Assembly: GCF_025144225.1 (NCBI RefSeq)
Contig: NZ_JALXXB010000001.1
Location: forward strand, 310,001 to 374,000
DNA from: Aestuariimicrobium sp. p3-SID1156
Lineage (GTDB): Bacteria; Actinomycetota; Actinomycetes; Propionibacteriales; Propionibacteriaceae
Length of the DNA: 64,000 nt
Reading direction: 5' to 3'
Position 1 is the first letter of the stretch; each line of letters begins with the position of its first letter. Below the pieces are notes generated by a model. It made no database searches, was not told the origin of the DNA, and was given only the letters and a program-made list of their open reading frames with translations. Positions 23,227 through 34,005 of this stretch are shown piece after piece. The position numbers and the translations under genes were made by a program.

Positions 23227-25554
23227 ATGGCTGATTCGACACCCCCCGCCGACACCGTCGCGGGCTGGAGCATTGAGCAGGTGGTCGGGCAGCTGTTCAG
23301 CGTCTCGGTCGGCCACCACACCGACGGCGGCTACGGCTTCTCCGACACCCTGGACGCCACCGCCGAGCTGGTCGCTGAACGCCACCTCGGCGGGGTCTGC
23401 TACTTCCCGCTCGGCGAGAAGGGCAGCCGCCCCGAGATGATCCGGCAGCACCTCGACGAGCTGCAGGCCTGCGCCGAGGTGCCGCTGCTGACCTCCATCG
23501 ACCAGGAGGGCGGGCTGGTCACCCGGATGCGCGAACCCGCCACGCGCTGGCCCTCGGCGATGGCCCAGGTCGCGGCCTTCGGCGTGGACGAGACCGGCGT
23601 GGAGTCCATCCAGACCATGGCGCGGATGTCAGGTGAGGAACTGCGCGCAGTCGGGGTCAACCACGACTTCGCGCCCGACGCCGACATCAACACCGCCCCC
23701 CGCAACCCGGTCATCGGCATCCGGTCGGCCAGCTCCAACCCGGACGCCGTCGCCCGCTTCGTGGCGGCTTCCGTGCGCGGGTTCGCCGAGGCGGGGGTCG
23801 CCTCCTGCCTGAAGCACTTCCCCGGGCACGGCAACACCACCGTTGACTCCCACGTCGGCCTGCCGGTGCTCGACACCACCCCGGAGCAGTGGCGAGACAC
23901 TGAACGGCTGCCGTTCGCCGCGGGCATCGAGGCCGGGGTGGACGCGATCATGATCGGCCACCTCTGCGCCCCGCTGTTCGACCCCTCCGGAATGCCGGCG
24001 ACCTTCTCCCGGCCCATCGTCACCGGGCTGCTGCGCGAGGAGCTCGGCTTCGAGGGCGTCATCGTCACCGATGCCCTCGACATGGCCGGGGCCCAACTCG
24101 ACTCCCCCGACCCTGACGACTGGGCTCCCGGCCGCGCCTGCATCCTGGCCCTGCAGGCCGGGGTGGACCAGTTGCTCATGCCCCGCGACCCGGCCCGTTG
24201 CATCGACACGGTGTTGGCCGCCGTGGCCTCCGGTGAACTCGACGAAACCCAGCTCCGCGCCTCCGCGGCCCGGATCCTGGCGCTCAAGGAACGCCTCCGA
24301 CTCCGCGAGCGCCTCGAGGCGCCCGCACCGGAGGACCTCCCGCGGGAGTTCCCGGTGGTGCGCCACCAGCGCCGGGCTGCGGTGGCCACCAGCCGCGCCC
24401 TCACCTGGCGCGACCGCGCCACCACCCTGGTCCTCGACCCGACCCGCCCCGTCACCGTCGTCCACGACATCGAAGCAGGCGGAGCCGGTCGCGGCCTCGA
24501 GGACGTCCCTGCCGCCCTGGTGGAGAGCTTGCGCGAGCATGCCTTCCAGGCGTCCGCGATGAGTTTGGCCGAAGCGGCCGGAACGGGCGCCCCTGACGAC
24601 AGCACTGTCGTGCTGGTCACCCGCGATGCCTGGCGTTCGGCCCAGACCCAGCAGCAGCTCCGGCAACTCCACGACCGGGGACGCCTGGACCTCGTGCTCT
24701 GCGCACGATCTCCCTATGACTCGCTGTGGGTGCCGGCGCAGGTGCCGGTGCTGCTGGCCTTCGGCGACATCCCCGGGGTGGCCGGCGCGGTCACCGACGC
24801 GCTGATCGCCGGCGTTGCGCTGGGAACCCTGCCCACCGACCTGCCAGACCCCGCCGACCACGACGTGATCCGGTGGCGCTGCGCCCTCGACACCGGCGCA
24901 GAGGGCACGCGGGAAGACGGCGACCACGTCCGCATTCGCCCCTACCAGCCCGCTGACCGTGACGCGCTGGGCAGGATCTGCGTTCGCACCGGGGCCTCCG
25001 GCGCGGACGCCACCGGCGACTTCACCGACGACCAGCTGCTCCCCTGGATCTACGCCTACCCCTATGTCGAGTACGCCCCCGAGCTGTGCCTGGTGGTGGA
25101 GGCCGACGACCAGGTGGTCGGCTACATCCTGGGCGTGGCCGACGTGCGCGACTTCGCCGACTGGTGGGCCCGGGAATGGAACCCCCGCTTCGAAGCCCGC
25201 TTCCCGCCCACCCCGGAGTGGAACGAGCGCGAAACCGGGCTGGTCGCCCGTGCCCTCGCCCCGGAGACGATGGTTGCGCCCTGGCATGAGGAGCACACCG
25301 CCGAACTCCACATCGACCTGCTCCCAGTGGTGCAGGGGATGGGCCTGGGCCGCCAGCTGATGGACCGGTTCACCGCCCTGCTCCGCGAGCGCGGTGTCAC
25401 CGGGGTCACCCTCGGCGTCGGCGGAACCAATACCACTGCGGTGGCCTTCTACCGCAGCCTGGGCTTCCGCACGCTGCGCGACCAGACCGACGCCGAGGGT
25501 CGGGTCACCGGGTATTCGCTGTGGCTGCCCACCGATGAAGGGTCGGTCCAGTGA
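23227..25554 (+). CDS. nagZ: NagZ-type GH3 beta-N-acetylglucosaminidase fused to a GNAT domain
   Basis: A 775-residue fusion. Residues about 15-320 are a GH3 NagZ barrel with KHFPGHG (196-202), the catalytic loop Asp-His dyad in VDSHVG (D207/H209) and the probable nucleophile D282 in VTDALDMAG. A second GH3-like subdomain runs to about 550. Residues about 565-770 form a GNAT fold: IRPYQPADRDALGRI, a LLPWIYAYPYVEYAPELCLVVE segment split in family terms into LPW...YP and LVVE, DLLPVVQGMGLGRQLMDRF as the CoA loop, and NTTAVAFYRSLGF. This half resembles actinobacterial GNATs related to the C-terminal domain of animal O-GlcNAcase. No signal peptide is present, so it should act on imported muropeptides or disaccharides. 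It overlaps namZ by GTGA/ATGA-style coupling. Confidence 0.9.
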   Translation: MADSTPPADTVAGWSIEQVVGQLFSVSVGHHTDGGYGFSDTLDATAELVAERHLGGVCYFPLGEKGSRPEMIRQHLDELQACAEVPLLTSIDQEGGLVTRMREPATRWPSAMAQVAAFGVDETGVESIQTMARMSGEELRAVGVNHDFAPDADINTAPRNPVIGIRSASSNPDAVARFVAASVRGFAEAGVASCLKHFPGHGNTTVDSHVGLPVLDTTPEQWRDTERLPFAAGIEAGVDAIMIGHLCAPLFDPSGMPATFSRPIVTGLLREELGFEGVIVTDALDMAGAQLDSPDPDDWAPGRACILALQAGVDQLLMPRDPARCIDTVLAAVASGELDETQLRASAARILALKERLRLRERLEAPAPEDLPREFPVVRHQRRAAVATSRALTWRDRATTLVLDPTRPVTVVHDIEAGGAGRGLEDVPAALVESLREHAFQASAMSLAEAAGTGAPDDSTVVLVTRDAWRSAQTQQQLRQLHDRGRLDLVLCARSPYDSLWVPAQVPVLLAFGDIPGVAGAVTDALIAGVALGTLPTDLPDPADHDVIRWRCALDTGAEGTREDGDHVRIRPYQPADRDALGRICVRTGASGADATGDFTDDQLLPWIYAYPYVEYAPELCLVVEADDQVVGYILGVADVRDFADWWAREWNPRFEARFPPTPEWNERETGLVARALAPETMVAPWHEEHTAELHIDLLPVVQGMGLGRQLMDRFTALLRERGVTGVTLGVGGTNTTAVAFYRSLGFRTLRDQTDAEGRVTGYSLWLPTDEGSVQ

Positions 25555-26774
25555 GTGCGCGTCGCGTCCGGCTCGGCGCCGACCGCCTGCTGGCCGGCGA
25601 AGTCGACCTCGGCGGCCGCCGCTGGGGGCTGCTCACCAACTACACCGGCACCACCTCCACCCTGGAGTTGACGTCGGTGAAACTGGCCGAGAGCACGGCG
25701 CCGCTGGTGGCCCTGCTCTCCCCGGAGCACGGGGTGCGCGGCACCGTCCAGGCAGGGGAGTCGGAGGTCTCGGCCCACGACCCGCTCACCGGGCTGCCCG
25801 TGCTGGACACCTACCAGCTCTCCGACGAAGCACTCGACGCCGCCATCGGGATGCTCGACATCGACACCCTCCTGGTCGACCTGCAGGACATCGGCGCCCG
25901 CTTCTACACCTACGTCTGGTCGATGGTCGACTGCCTGCGCAGCGCCGCCCGCCTCGGCATCCGGGTGGTGATCCTCGACCGGCCCAACCCGCTGGGCGGG
26001 GTCGTGGTCTCCGGACCGGGTCTTGCGCCCGGTTTCGACTCCTTCGTGGGACGCCTGGACGTCCCGATCCGGCACGGTCTCACCATCGGCGAACTGGGGC
26101 GCGTGGCAGCAGCCCTCGACCGCGCCGAGGGCGAGGCCGCACCCGATCCCGAGGTGGTCACCATGTCTGGCTGGCGTCGGGAGATGCTGTGGGCCGACAC
26201 CGGCCTGGAGTGGGTGCTGCCCTCACCCAACATGCCCACCCCCGAGACCGCCCTGGTGTTCGTCGGCACCGCCCTGTTCGAGGGCACCACCCTGTCCGAG
26301 GGGCGCGGCACCACCCGGCCCTTTGAACTGGTCGGCGCGCCCTGGCTCGACCAGCGTTGGGCCGCCGACCTGAACTCCCGCGAACTCCCCGGCGTCCACT
26401 TTCGCCCGACCTGGTTCCAGCCCACGTTCAGCAAATGGGCAGGCACCCCGGTCGGTGGCGTCCAGGTGCACGTCACCAACCGTGACACCTTCGACCCGCT
26501 GCGGGTCGGCACCCAAATGCTCCTGGCAGCCCACCGAGCGCCAGTTCCCGGCGACCAGACCGGAGGAGACCAGAGCGGTGAGTTCGCCTGGCGCGAACCG
26601 GCCTGGGAGGGGGACCACCAGCGTCCCCATTTCATCGACCTGCTCTGGGGCAGCGACCGGCTTCGACACCTCATCGACGACGATGACGAATCGGGGCTTG
26701 CCGAAGAGTTGGCCAAGGCAGCACAGTTGAGGCAGCGCGACGAGGCGCTCCTTCTGTACGAGAGGGGTCACTGA
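25551..26774 (+). CDS. namZ: exo-beta-N-acetylmuramidase NamZ (GH171, DUF1343)
   Basis: A 407-residue protein of the former DUF1343 family, now GH171, whose characterised members (B. subtilis and Tannerella NamZ) release terminal MurNAc from the non-reducing end of peptidoglycan. Family marks are GLLTNYTG, LLSPEHGVRG with the probable catalytic glutamate (about residue 59), LVDLQDIGARFYTYVWSM, VILDRPNPLGG, WVLPSPNMPTPETALVF and EGTTLSEGRGTTRPFE. It lacks the signal peptide of the secreted founding members, so a cytoplasmic job on imported MurNAc-GlcNAc fragments is inferred. The ATG at 25551 overlaps the nagZ stop, and its own stop overlaps the regulator start (TGATG). Confidence 0.94.
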   Translation: MSARRVRLGADRLLAGEVDLGGRRWGLLTNYTGTTSTLELTSVKLAESTAPLVALLSPEHGVRGTVQAGESEVSAHDPLTGLPVLDTYQLSDEALDAAIGMLDIDTLLVDLQDIGARFYTYVWSMVDCLRSAARLGIRVVILDRPNPLGGVVVSGPGLAPGFDSFVGRLDVPIRHGLTIGELGRVAAALDRAEGEAAPDPEVVTMSGWRREMLWADTGLEWVLPSPNMPTPETALVFVGTALFEGTTLSEGRGTTRPFELVGAPWLDQRWAADLNSRELPGVHFRPTWFQPTFSKWAGTPVGGVQVHVTNRDTFDPLRVGTQMLLAAHRAPVPGDQTGGDQSGEFAWREPAWEGDHQRPHFIDLLWGSDRLRHLIDDDDESGLAEELAKAAQLRQRDEALLLYERGH

Positions 26775-27694
26775 TGACCACCTGGGAAACCAACGGAGGC
26801 TTCGCAGAGTCCCGCATCCCACTGACCACCCGGATTCGCGGTGCCCTGGCTGGCCTGCAACCGGCCATGGCCAGGGTGGGGACGTTCATCGTCTCCCACC
26901 CCAAGGATGCCGCCGGCATGACGATCTCGAAACTCGCCGAGGCGACCGACGTCTCGGAGACCACAGTGGTGCGTTTCTGCCGCGAGATCGGAGTCGACGG
27001 CTACTCCCAGCTGAGGCTTGGCCTGGCCCTGGAGTTGGGCAGCCGCAGCGAGGAGGACGGACGCTTCGAGGGCTCCACCGACATCTCCCCGAACGACACC
27101 CTGCTGTCAGCGGTCGAGAAGATCGCCTACGCTGACGCCCGCTCGGTGGAGGACTCGGCCAAAGCCCTGTCGATGGCGACCCTGGAGGCCGTGGTCAACA
27201 AGGTCGTCGGCGCCCGCCGCATCGAGGTCTTCGGGGTCGGTGCTTCGGGTCTGGTGGTACAGGACCTGCAGCAGAAGCTGCACCGCATCGGCATGGTCTG
27301 CTTCGCCTTCACTGACCCGCACCAGGCGCTGGTCTCCTCAGCACTGCTGGACGAGGACTGCGTCGCGATCGCGTTCTCCCATTCCGGGGCGACCACCGAC
27401 ACCATCGAGGTGCTGGAGCAAGCGAAGAGACACGGTGCCACCACGGTGGCGGTCACCAACTCCCCGCGCTCACCCTTGGCCACCCTGGCCGACTACGTGC
27501 TGACCACCGCCGCGATGGAGACCACCTTCCGTTCGGCGGCCACCGGCAGCCGCCTGGCGCAACTGACCGTGGTCGACTGCCTCTTCGTGGGGGTGGCCCA
27601 GCAGAGGCTGGAGCCCTCGATGAAGGCGCTGGAGGACACCCGCCGGGTGGTCGCGTCCAAGCGGGTTCCGGGAACTCGGTCTGGCGGGCTCTGA
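26774..27694 (+). CDS. RpiR/MurR-family transcriptional regulator
   Basis: A 306-residue regulator. The N-terminal HTH_6 domain includes ARVGTFIVSHPKDAAGMTISKLAEATDVSETTVVRFCREIG; the C-terminal SIS domain carries IEVFGVGASGLVVQDLQQKL and FSHSGATTDTIEVLEQAKRHGATTVAVTN, the sugar-phosphate binding loops. MurR of E. coli senses MurNAc-6-phosphate and represses murQ, so the same ligand is likely here given the neighbours. It is the last gene of the operon and ends 3 bases from the convergent thrE stop. Candidate operators lie at 17393-17405 and around 17482-17504. Confidence 0.92.
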   Translation: MTTWETNGGFAESRIPLTTRIRGALAGLQPAMARVGTFIVSHPKDAAGMTISKLAEATDVSETTVVRFCREIGVDGYSQLRLGLALELGSRSEEDGRFEGSTDISPNDTLLSAVEKIAYADARSVEDSAKALSMATLEAVVNKVVGARRIEVFGVGASGLVVQDLQQKLHRIGMVCFAFTDPHQALVSSALLDEDCVAIAFSHSGATTDTIEVLEQAKRHGATTVAVTNSPRSPLATLADYVLTTAAMETTFRSAATGSRLAQLTVVDCLFVGVAQQRLEPSMKALEDTRRVVASKRVPGTRSGGL

Positions 27695-27697
27695 CCT

Positions 27698-29293
27698 TCA
27701 GTCGCGCGCGGTGTGGCCGCGACCCCACGCCTTGGAGAGTGCGAGTCGGGTTGCCCAGTCCTGCGGCATGCTCAGGGGACGCCCGGCCGTGGTGCCCAGT
27801 GAGGCTCCCGCAGCGATCATCACGGCGGTGATGACGGCATTGAAGAGCGTGGTGGTGGGGCTCTCGGTGATGGCCTGGCCCTGGTTGACCTGGACCAGGC
27901 TCAGCAAACCGCGGTAGAGCGCCATGCCCGGAACCAGCGAGACCACACCGGCGGTCACCAGCGCGGTGGTCGGGACCCGCGCCACCCGGTTCAACGCCTG
28001 CCCGATCAGTCCGGCGGCAAAGGCGGCCAGGAAGACCATGCCCGGGTGCAGCACCACCCTGGTCCCGACGAGCGAGGACACCGCCCAGGTCAGCACCCCG
28101 AAGAAGGCCGCCAGCAGCCACGACCTGGGCGTGACATGGGTGTTCACCGCATAGGACAGCGCGATCAGTGCGGCGGCAATGAGCTGCAGGATCCACACCG
28201 GTCTCGCCCCGGTGCTGGGGGCCAGGTAGGCGGGCACACCCAACCCAATGCCGGCCCACAGGGTCGCAGTGAGGCCGAGCACGATCCCGCCGGTGAGCGT
28301 CCCCACTTCGACGAAGCGGGCTGCGGAGGTGACGTAGTAGCCGTCGATCGCGTCACGGGCCGCGGTGGTCATGGACAGGCCGGCGAGCATCGAGACCATG
28401 CCGGCGGCCACGATGAGCGAGGGCGAGATGGTGACATTCCAACTCGTGTTCGCGCGGGCACTCATCACCAACAGGGCAATGGCGCCGGTGAACGCCGAGC
28501 CGGCGACCTGGCCGAAGAAGTCGGGCGCCTTGATGCGCGAGACCCCGAGCAGGATCAGGTCGACCCCTGCGGTGGTGAGGCCGGCGAGCAGGCACTCGGC
28601 CAGGTCCCCGCCGAAGAGCATGGCGACGAAGAAACCCAGCGCCCCCTTGGAGGCGGTCTGGACCCAGCGCCGGAAGGTCTTCGGCATCCGGACGATGTCA
28701 CCGATCCGGCGACGAGCCTCGGCGAGCGCCACGCGATCGGCAGTGATCTCGTCGACCAGCTCCTCCACCATCTCCAGGCGGCGATAGTCGGTGACCTTCT
28801 CCCGGACGCGGCGCAGGATCGTGATGGGGGAGCGTTCCAGGCTGCGGAAGTGGGTGATCGTCACCGATGACATGGTCACGTCGGCATGGACCGACACCTT
28901 GAAGTGCTGGGTGACCCGCAGCAGCATCGCGGTCGAGTCGGCGGCCGTGGCGCCGGCGCCCAGGGCAGCGGCGGCGATGCGTCCGGCCAGGTCGACGACG
29001 GCGCGGGCGTGCTGCAGGTCGATGTCCTTGGTGGACAGGATCGAGGTGCCGGTGGTGTTGTCACGGCGGGGTTCGGCCCAGTAGGCGCGGGCCTGTTCGC
29101 GGAGGTCCTGCAGGGTGAAGCGGGAGGGCTCACGGCGTCGAGTGCGTCGCCGGGAACGGGCCCTCATGGACTGCTCGGCCTCGCTGGCGAAGATGTCACC
29201 CCACTGGGTCGGTGTCTGTTGGGGTCGCGGGTTCTGGATGCCTGGCTCTGGGGTTCTGGGGTTGTCGGGGTTTGAGGGCCCTTCGCCGGTCAC
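27698..29293 (-). CDS. thrE: threonine/serine exporter family protein (ThrE)
   Basis: A 531-residue membrane protein. A polar N-terminus (about 70 residues, with a basic RARSRRRTRRR patch) is followed by the ThrE/DUF1212 domain: DLAGRIAAAALGAGATAADSTAMLLRV, VTITHFRSLERSPITILRRV and VDEITADRVALAEARRRI, then about ten hydrophobic segments forming the second ThrE half (DUF3815-like). C. glutamicum ThrE exports threonine and serine using the proton gradient; the substrate here is by family only. The start is GTG at 29293, preceded by GGAGGTGG. It converges with the MurR-type regulator and is divergent to the small lipoprotein across 218 bases without another gene. Confidence 0.9.
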   Translation of the reverse strand: MTGEGPSNPDNPRTPEPGIQNPRPQQTPTQWGDIFASEAEQSMRARSRRRTRRREPSRFTLQDLREQARAYWAEPRRDNTTGTSILSTKDIDLQHARAVVDLAGRIAAAALGAGATAADSTAMLLRVTQHFKVSVHADVTMSSVTITHFRSLERSPITILRRVREKVTDYRRLEMVEELVDEITADRVALAEARRRIGDIVRMPKTFRRWVQTASKGALGFFVAMLFGGDLAECLLAGLTTAGVDLILLGVSRIKAPDFFGQVAGSAFTGAIALLVMSARANTSWNVTISPSLIVAAGMVSMLAGLSMTTAARDAIDGYYVTSAARFVEVGTLTGGIVLGLTATLWAGIGLGVPAYLAPSTGARPVWILQLIAAALIALSYAVNTHVTPRSWLLAAFFGVLTWAVSSLVGTRVVLHPGMVFLAAFAAGLIGQALNRVARVPTTALVTAGVVSLVPGMALYRGLLSLVQVNQGQAITESPTTTLFNAVITAVMIAAGASLGTTAGRPLSMPQDWATRLALSKAWGRGHTARD

Positions 29294-29511
29294 CGAACCA
29301 CCTCCACTGCCACGTGCGTTGCAACCCCCACCCTAACGACTGATCAAGACCACGAGGCCACCACCGCCCTCCATGATCCGGATGGGTCCTTGATGACCTC
29401 CGCCCTTACCGCTACCGCTGGACCTACGGGACACCCACCCGCGCCGACGTTCGCAATAGTGAACCGGTTGCTGCCTACCGTGAAGCCACACACCCGACCA
29501 GGAGGCCAGCC

Positions 29512-29952
29512 ATGCGTGTCAGCCGTCGAACCCTCGCCCTGAGCCTGTTGCTCGCGCCCGCCGTTGTTGCCTGTGACGAGGAGCTCGAGTACCCGCCCGG
29601 GGGGTCGACCACCCCCTCCGCCACCGAGCACCCGGCCTTCATGTTCCAGGTCATCGCGTCCACCTTCAACGGCTGGGACCCGAGCGCCACCCCGACCCCC
29701 GAGACCCAGTCCGTCGCGGTCGTGCCCAAGAACAGACTCACCACCCAGGGCCTCTCGAAGGACATGGTCTTCACCATCGAGAAGCTGGAGGGCCAGAGGG
29801 TCACCTTCACCACCTCGGAGAAGCTGTCCGACAAGGGCGTGTTCGACGGGGAGACCCTTTTCACCGTCGCCTACGGCGAGGAACTCAAGCTCCACACGCC
29901 GTCCATGGATGTCGTGGTCGACTACGTCATCTCGCTCCAGCCGGGCGCCTGA
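29512..29952 (+). CDS. small predicted lipoprotein
   Basis: A 146-residue protein, not recognised as a named family. The N-terminus MRVSRRTLALSLLLAPAVVAC is a lipoprotein signal with the acceptor cysteine at residue 21; RR-T suggests a Tat-like or simply basic n-region. After a Pro/Thr-rich linker the mature domain is mostly predicted beta (FMFQVIASTF, SVAVVPKNRL, VTFTTSEKL, LFTVAYGEELKLHTP, VVVDYVISL). GGAGGCCAGCC precedes the ATG. It sits between thrE (divergent) and the ileS leader and is probably monocistronic. Function unknown. Confidence 0.75.
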   Translation: MRVSRRTLALSLLLAPAVVACDEELEYPPGGSTTPSATEHPAFMFQVIASTFNGWDPSATPTPETQSVAVVPKNRLTTQGLSKDMVFTIEKLEGQRVTFTTSEKLSDKGVFDGETLFTVAYGEELKLHTPSMDVVVDYVISLQPGA

Positions 29953-29961
29953 CAATTTCGT

Positions 29962-29991
29962 TTGGGACGCGAGAGTCGCTGCCACTAGACT
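29962..29991 (+). promoter_or_regulatory. promoter of the ileS T-box transcript
   Basis: TTGGGA (29962-29967), an 18-base spacer and TAGACT (29986-29991). Transcription would start near 29998, right at the 5' edge of the T-box structure. Confidence 0.55.
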
Positions 29992-29997
29992 TGGGCG

Positions 29998-30206
29998 AGT
30001 CCGCACGGCATTGATGGGGCCATCACCCCGGAGCTGCTGGAAGAACGGGTTCACTTCCCCCCAAGGCAAGCGAACCTCACTAGACCCGGCCGCGGCGACA
30101 GAACGAGTGGGGTTCCCGTCCCGACAAGCGCGGACAGGGCCCAACGAAGGGTGGTACCGCGGGGTTCGCCTCGTCCCTTCAACCGACCGAGTTGAAGGAT
30201 GCATCG
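29998..30206 (+). promoter_or_regulatory. T-box leader of ileS, translational type, ultrashort stem I
   Basis: The hallmark T-box AGGGTGGTACCGCGG is at 30148-30162; its TGGT pairs with the ACCA end of tRNA-Ile. Stem I is very short: GGGG (30016-30019) and CCCC (30026-30029) enclose a CCATCA loop whose ATC (30022-30024) is the isoleucine specifier. Downstream, CCTTCAAC (about 30176-30183) pairs with GTTGAAGG (30191-30198), hiding the GAAGGA ribosome site of ileS. Uncharged tRNA binding should free that site. No transcription terminator is present. This architecture is known for actinobacterial ileS. Confidence 0.93.
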
Positions 30207-33413
<3,207 letters not shown>

Positions 33414-33417
33414 GAGG

Positions 33418-33477
33418 TGAACCTGCTTCGTGTCGCTGAACCTGCTGCAACAGGTTCAGCTCCACGAAGCAGGTTCA
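33418..33477. repeat. 60-bp nested-palindrome repeat, copy A
   Basis: Perfect outer 15-base arms TGAACCTGCTTCGTG (33418-33432) and CACGAAGCAGGTTCA (33463-33477) enclose a second near-palindrome GCTGAACCTGCT...CAGGTTCAGC (33435-33460). It matches 10272-10331 at 49 of 60 positions, ungapped. It lies between the convergent ileS and GNAT genes, where it could serve as a bidirectional terminator. Confidence 0.8.
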
Positions 33478-33500
33478 GCTGTGTTCTGGGGGAGGAGAGG

Positions 33501-33791
33501 TCAGGCCAATAGGTCCTGGTACTCCTCATGCTTGTCGATGTAGCGGGCGATGAAGGGGCAGGTCGGCTTCACCTTCAGCCCGCGCCCGCGGGCGTCGTCG
33601 AGGGCGAAGCGGACCAGCTTGGTGCCGTAGCCGCGCCCCTCGAACTTCGGGTCGACGATGGTGTGGGGCATGTCGATGACGCGCCCGTCCTCGTGGAACT
33701 CGATGTAGCCGGCCTCGGTGCCGTCCTCAGTGCGGAGGATGTAGCGGTGGCGAGCGTCGTCGCGCTCGATGGTCTCAGTGTGCGAATCCAT
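33501..33791 (-). CDS. small GNAT-like N-acetyltransferase (YjdJ type)
   Basis: A 96-residue single-domain protein of the short Gcn5-related 'GNAT_acetyltr_2/YjdJ' group: RYILRTEDGTEAGYIEFHEDGRVIDMPHTIVDPKFEGRGYGTKLVRFALDDAR shows the beta-strands, the acceptor region and the acetyl-CoA loop (EGRGYGTKL), followed by VKPTCPFIARYIDKHEEYQDLL, the conserved ending. The real substrate of this group is poorly known. A TACCGT hexamer (33798-33803, minus strand) ends 6 bases before the ATG, with no ribosome site, so it may be leaderless. The direct repeat copy 1 lies just upstream. Confidence 0.88.
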   Translation of the reverse strand: MDSHTETIERDDARHRYILRTEDGTEAGYIEFHEDGRVIDMPHTIVDPKFEGRGYGTKLVRFALDDARGRGLKVKPTCPFIARYIDKHEEYQDLLA

Positions 33792-33797
33792 GGGTCA

Positions 33798-33803
33798 ACG
33801 GTA
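33798..33803 (-). promoter_or_regulatory. -10 element of a probable leaderless GNAT gene
   Basis: The minus strand reads TACCGT, then TGACCC, then ATG. The TANNNT pattern at 6 bases and the absence of a Shine-Dalgarno suggest transcription starts at the start codon. Confidence 0.4.
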
Positions 33804-33840
33804 GGACGCCGTCAGCACCCGCGTGGTGAAGTTCGGCACA

Positions 33841-33983
33841 ACGCCCACCTCCGGGCGTCCCCCCAGGCGCGGCGCGCGCCCCCCACACTCGGCACCCCTT
33901 CTTGCTACTACGCACCGTAAAAGCAAACTCGGACCAGCGTTGTCGCTGGTCCGAGTTGCAATCTACGGCGCGTAGTAGCGGTG
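33841..33983. repeat. 143-bp direct repeat, copy 1 (with long hairpin)
   Basis: Almost identical to 39334-39474 (same orientation; two single-base length differences and about one substitution seen). It contains a long imperfect stem-loop: GCTACTACGC (33904-33913) with GCGTAGTAGC (33970-33979), CCGTA with TACGG, and the apical stem GCAAACTCGGACCAGCG/CGCTGGTCCGAGTTGC with a TTGT loop. It sits just after the stop of the GH32-like gene, so it ends the sugar operon on the minus strand. Transposase and inverted terminal repeats are absent. Confidence 0.9.
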
Positions 33984-34005
33984 TGGGGTGCGTGTGTCGT
34001 GGGTC

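Noticed and set aside
33904-33979. Resemblance of the bulged hairpin to an integron attC site
   Set aside because: The expected R'/R'' core sites (GTTRRRY and RYYYAAC) are not at the outer stem, and no integrase gene is present.
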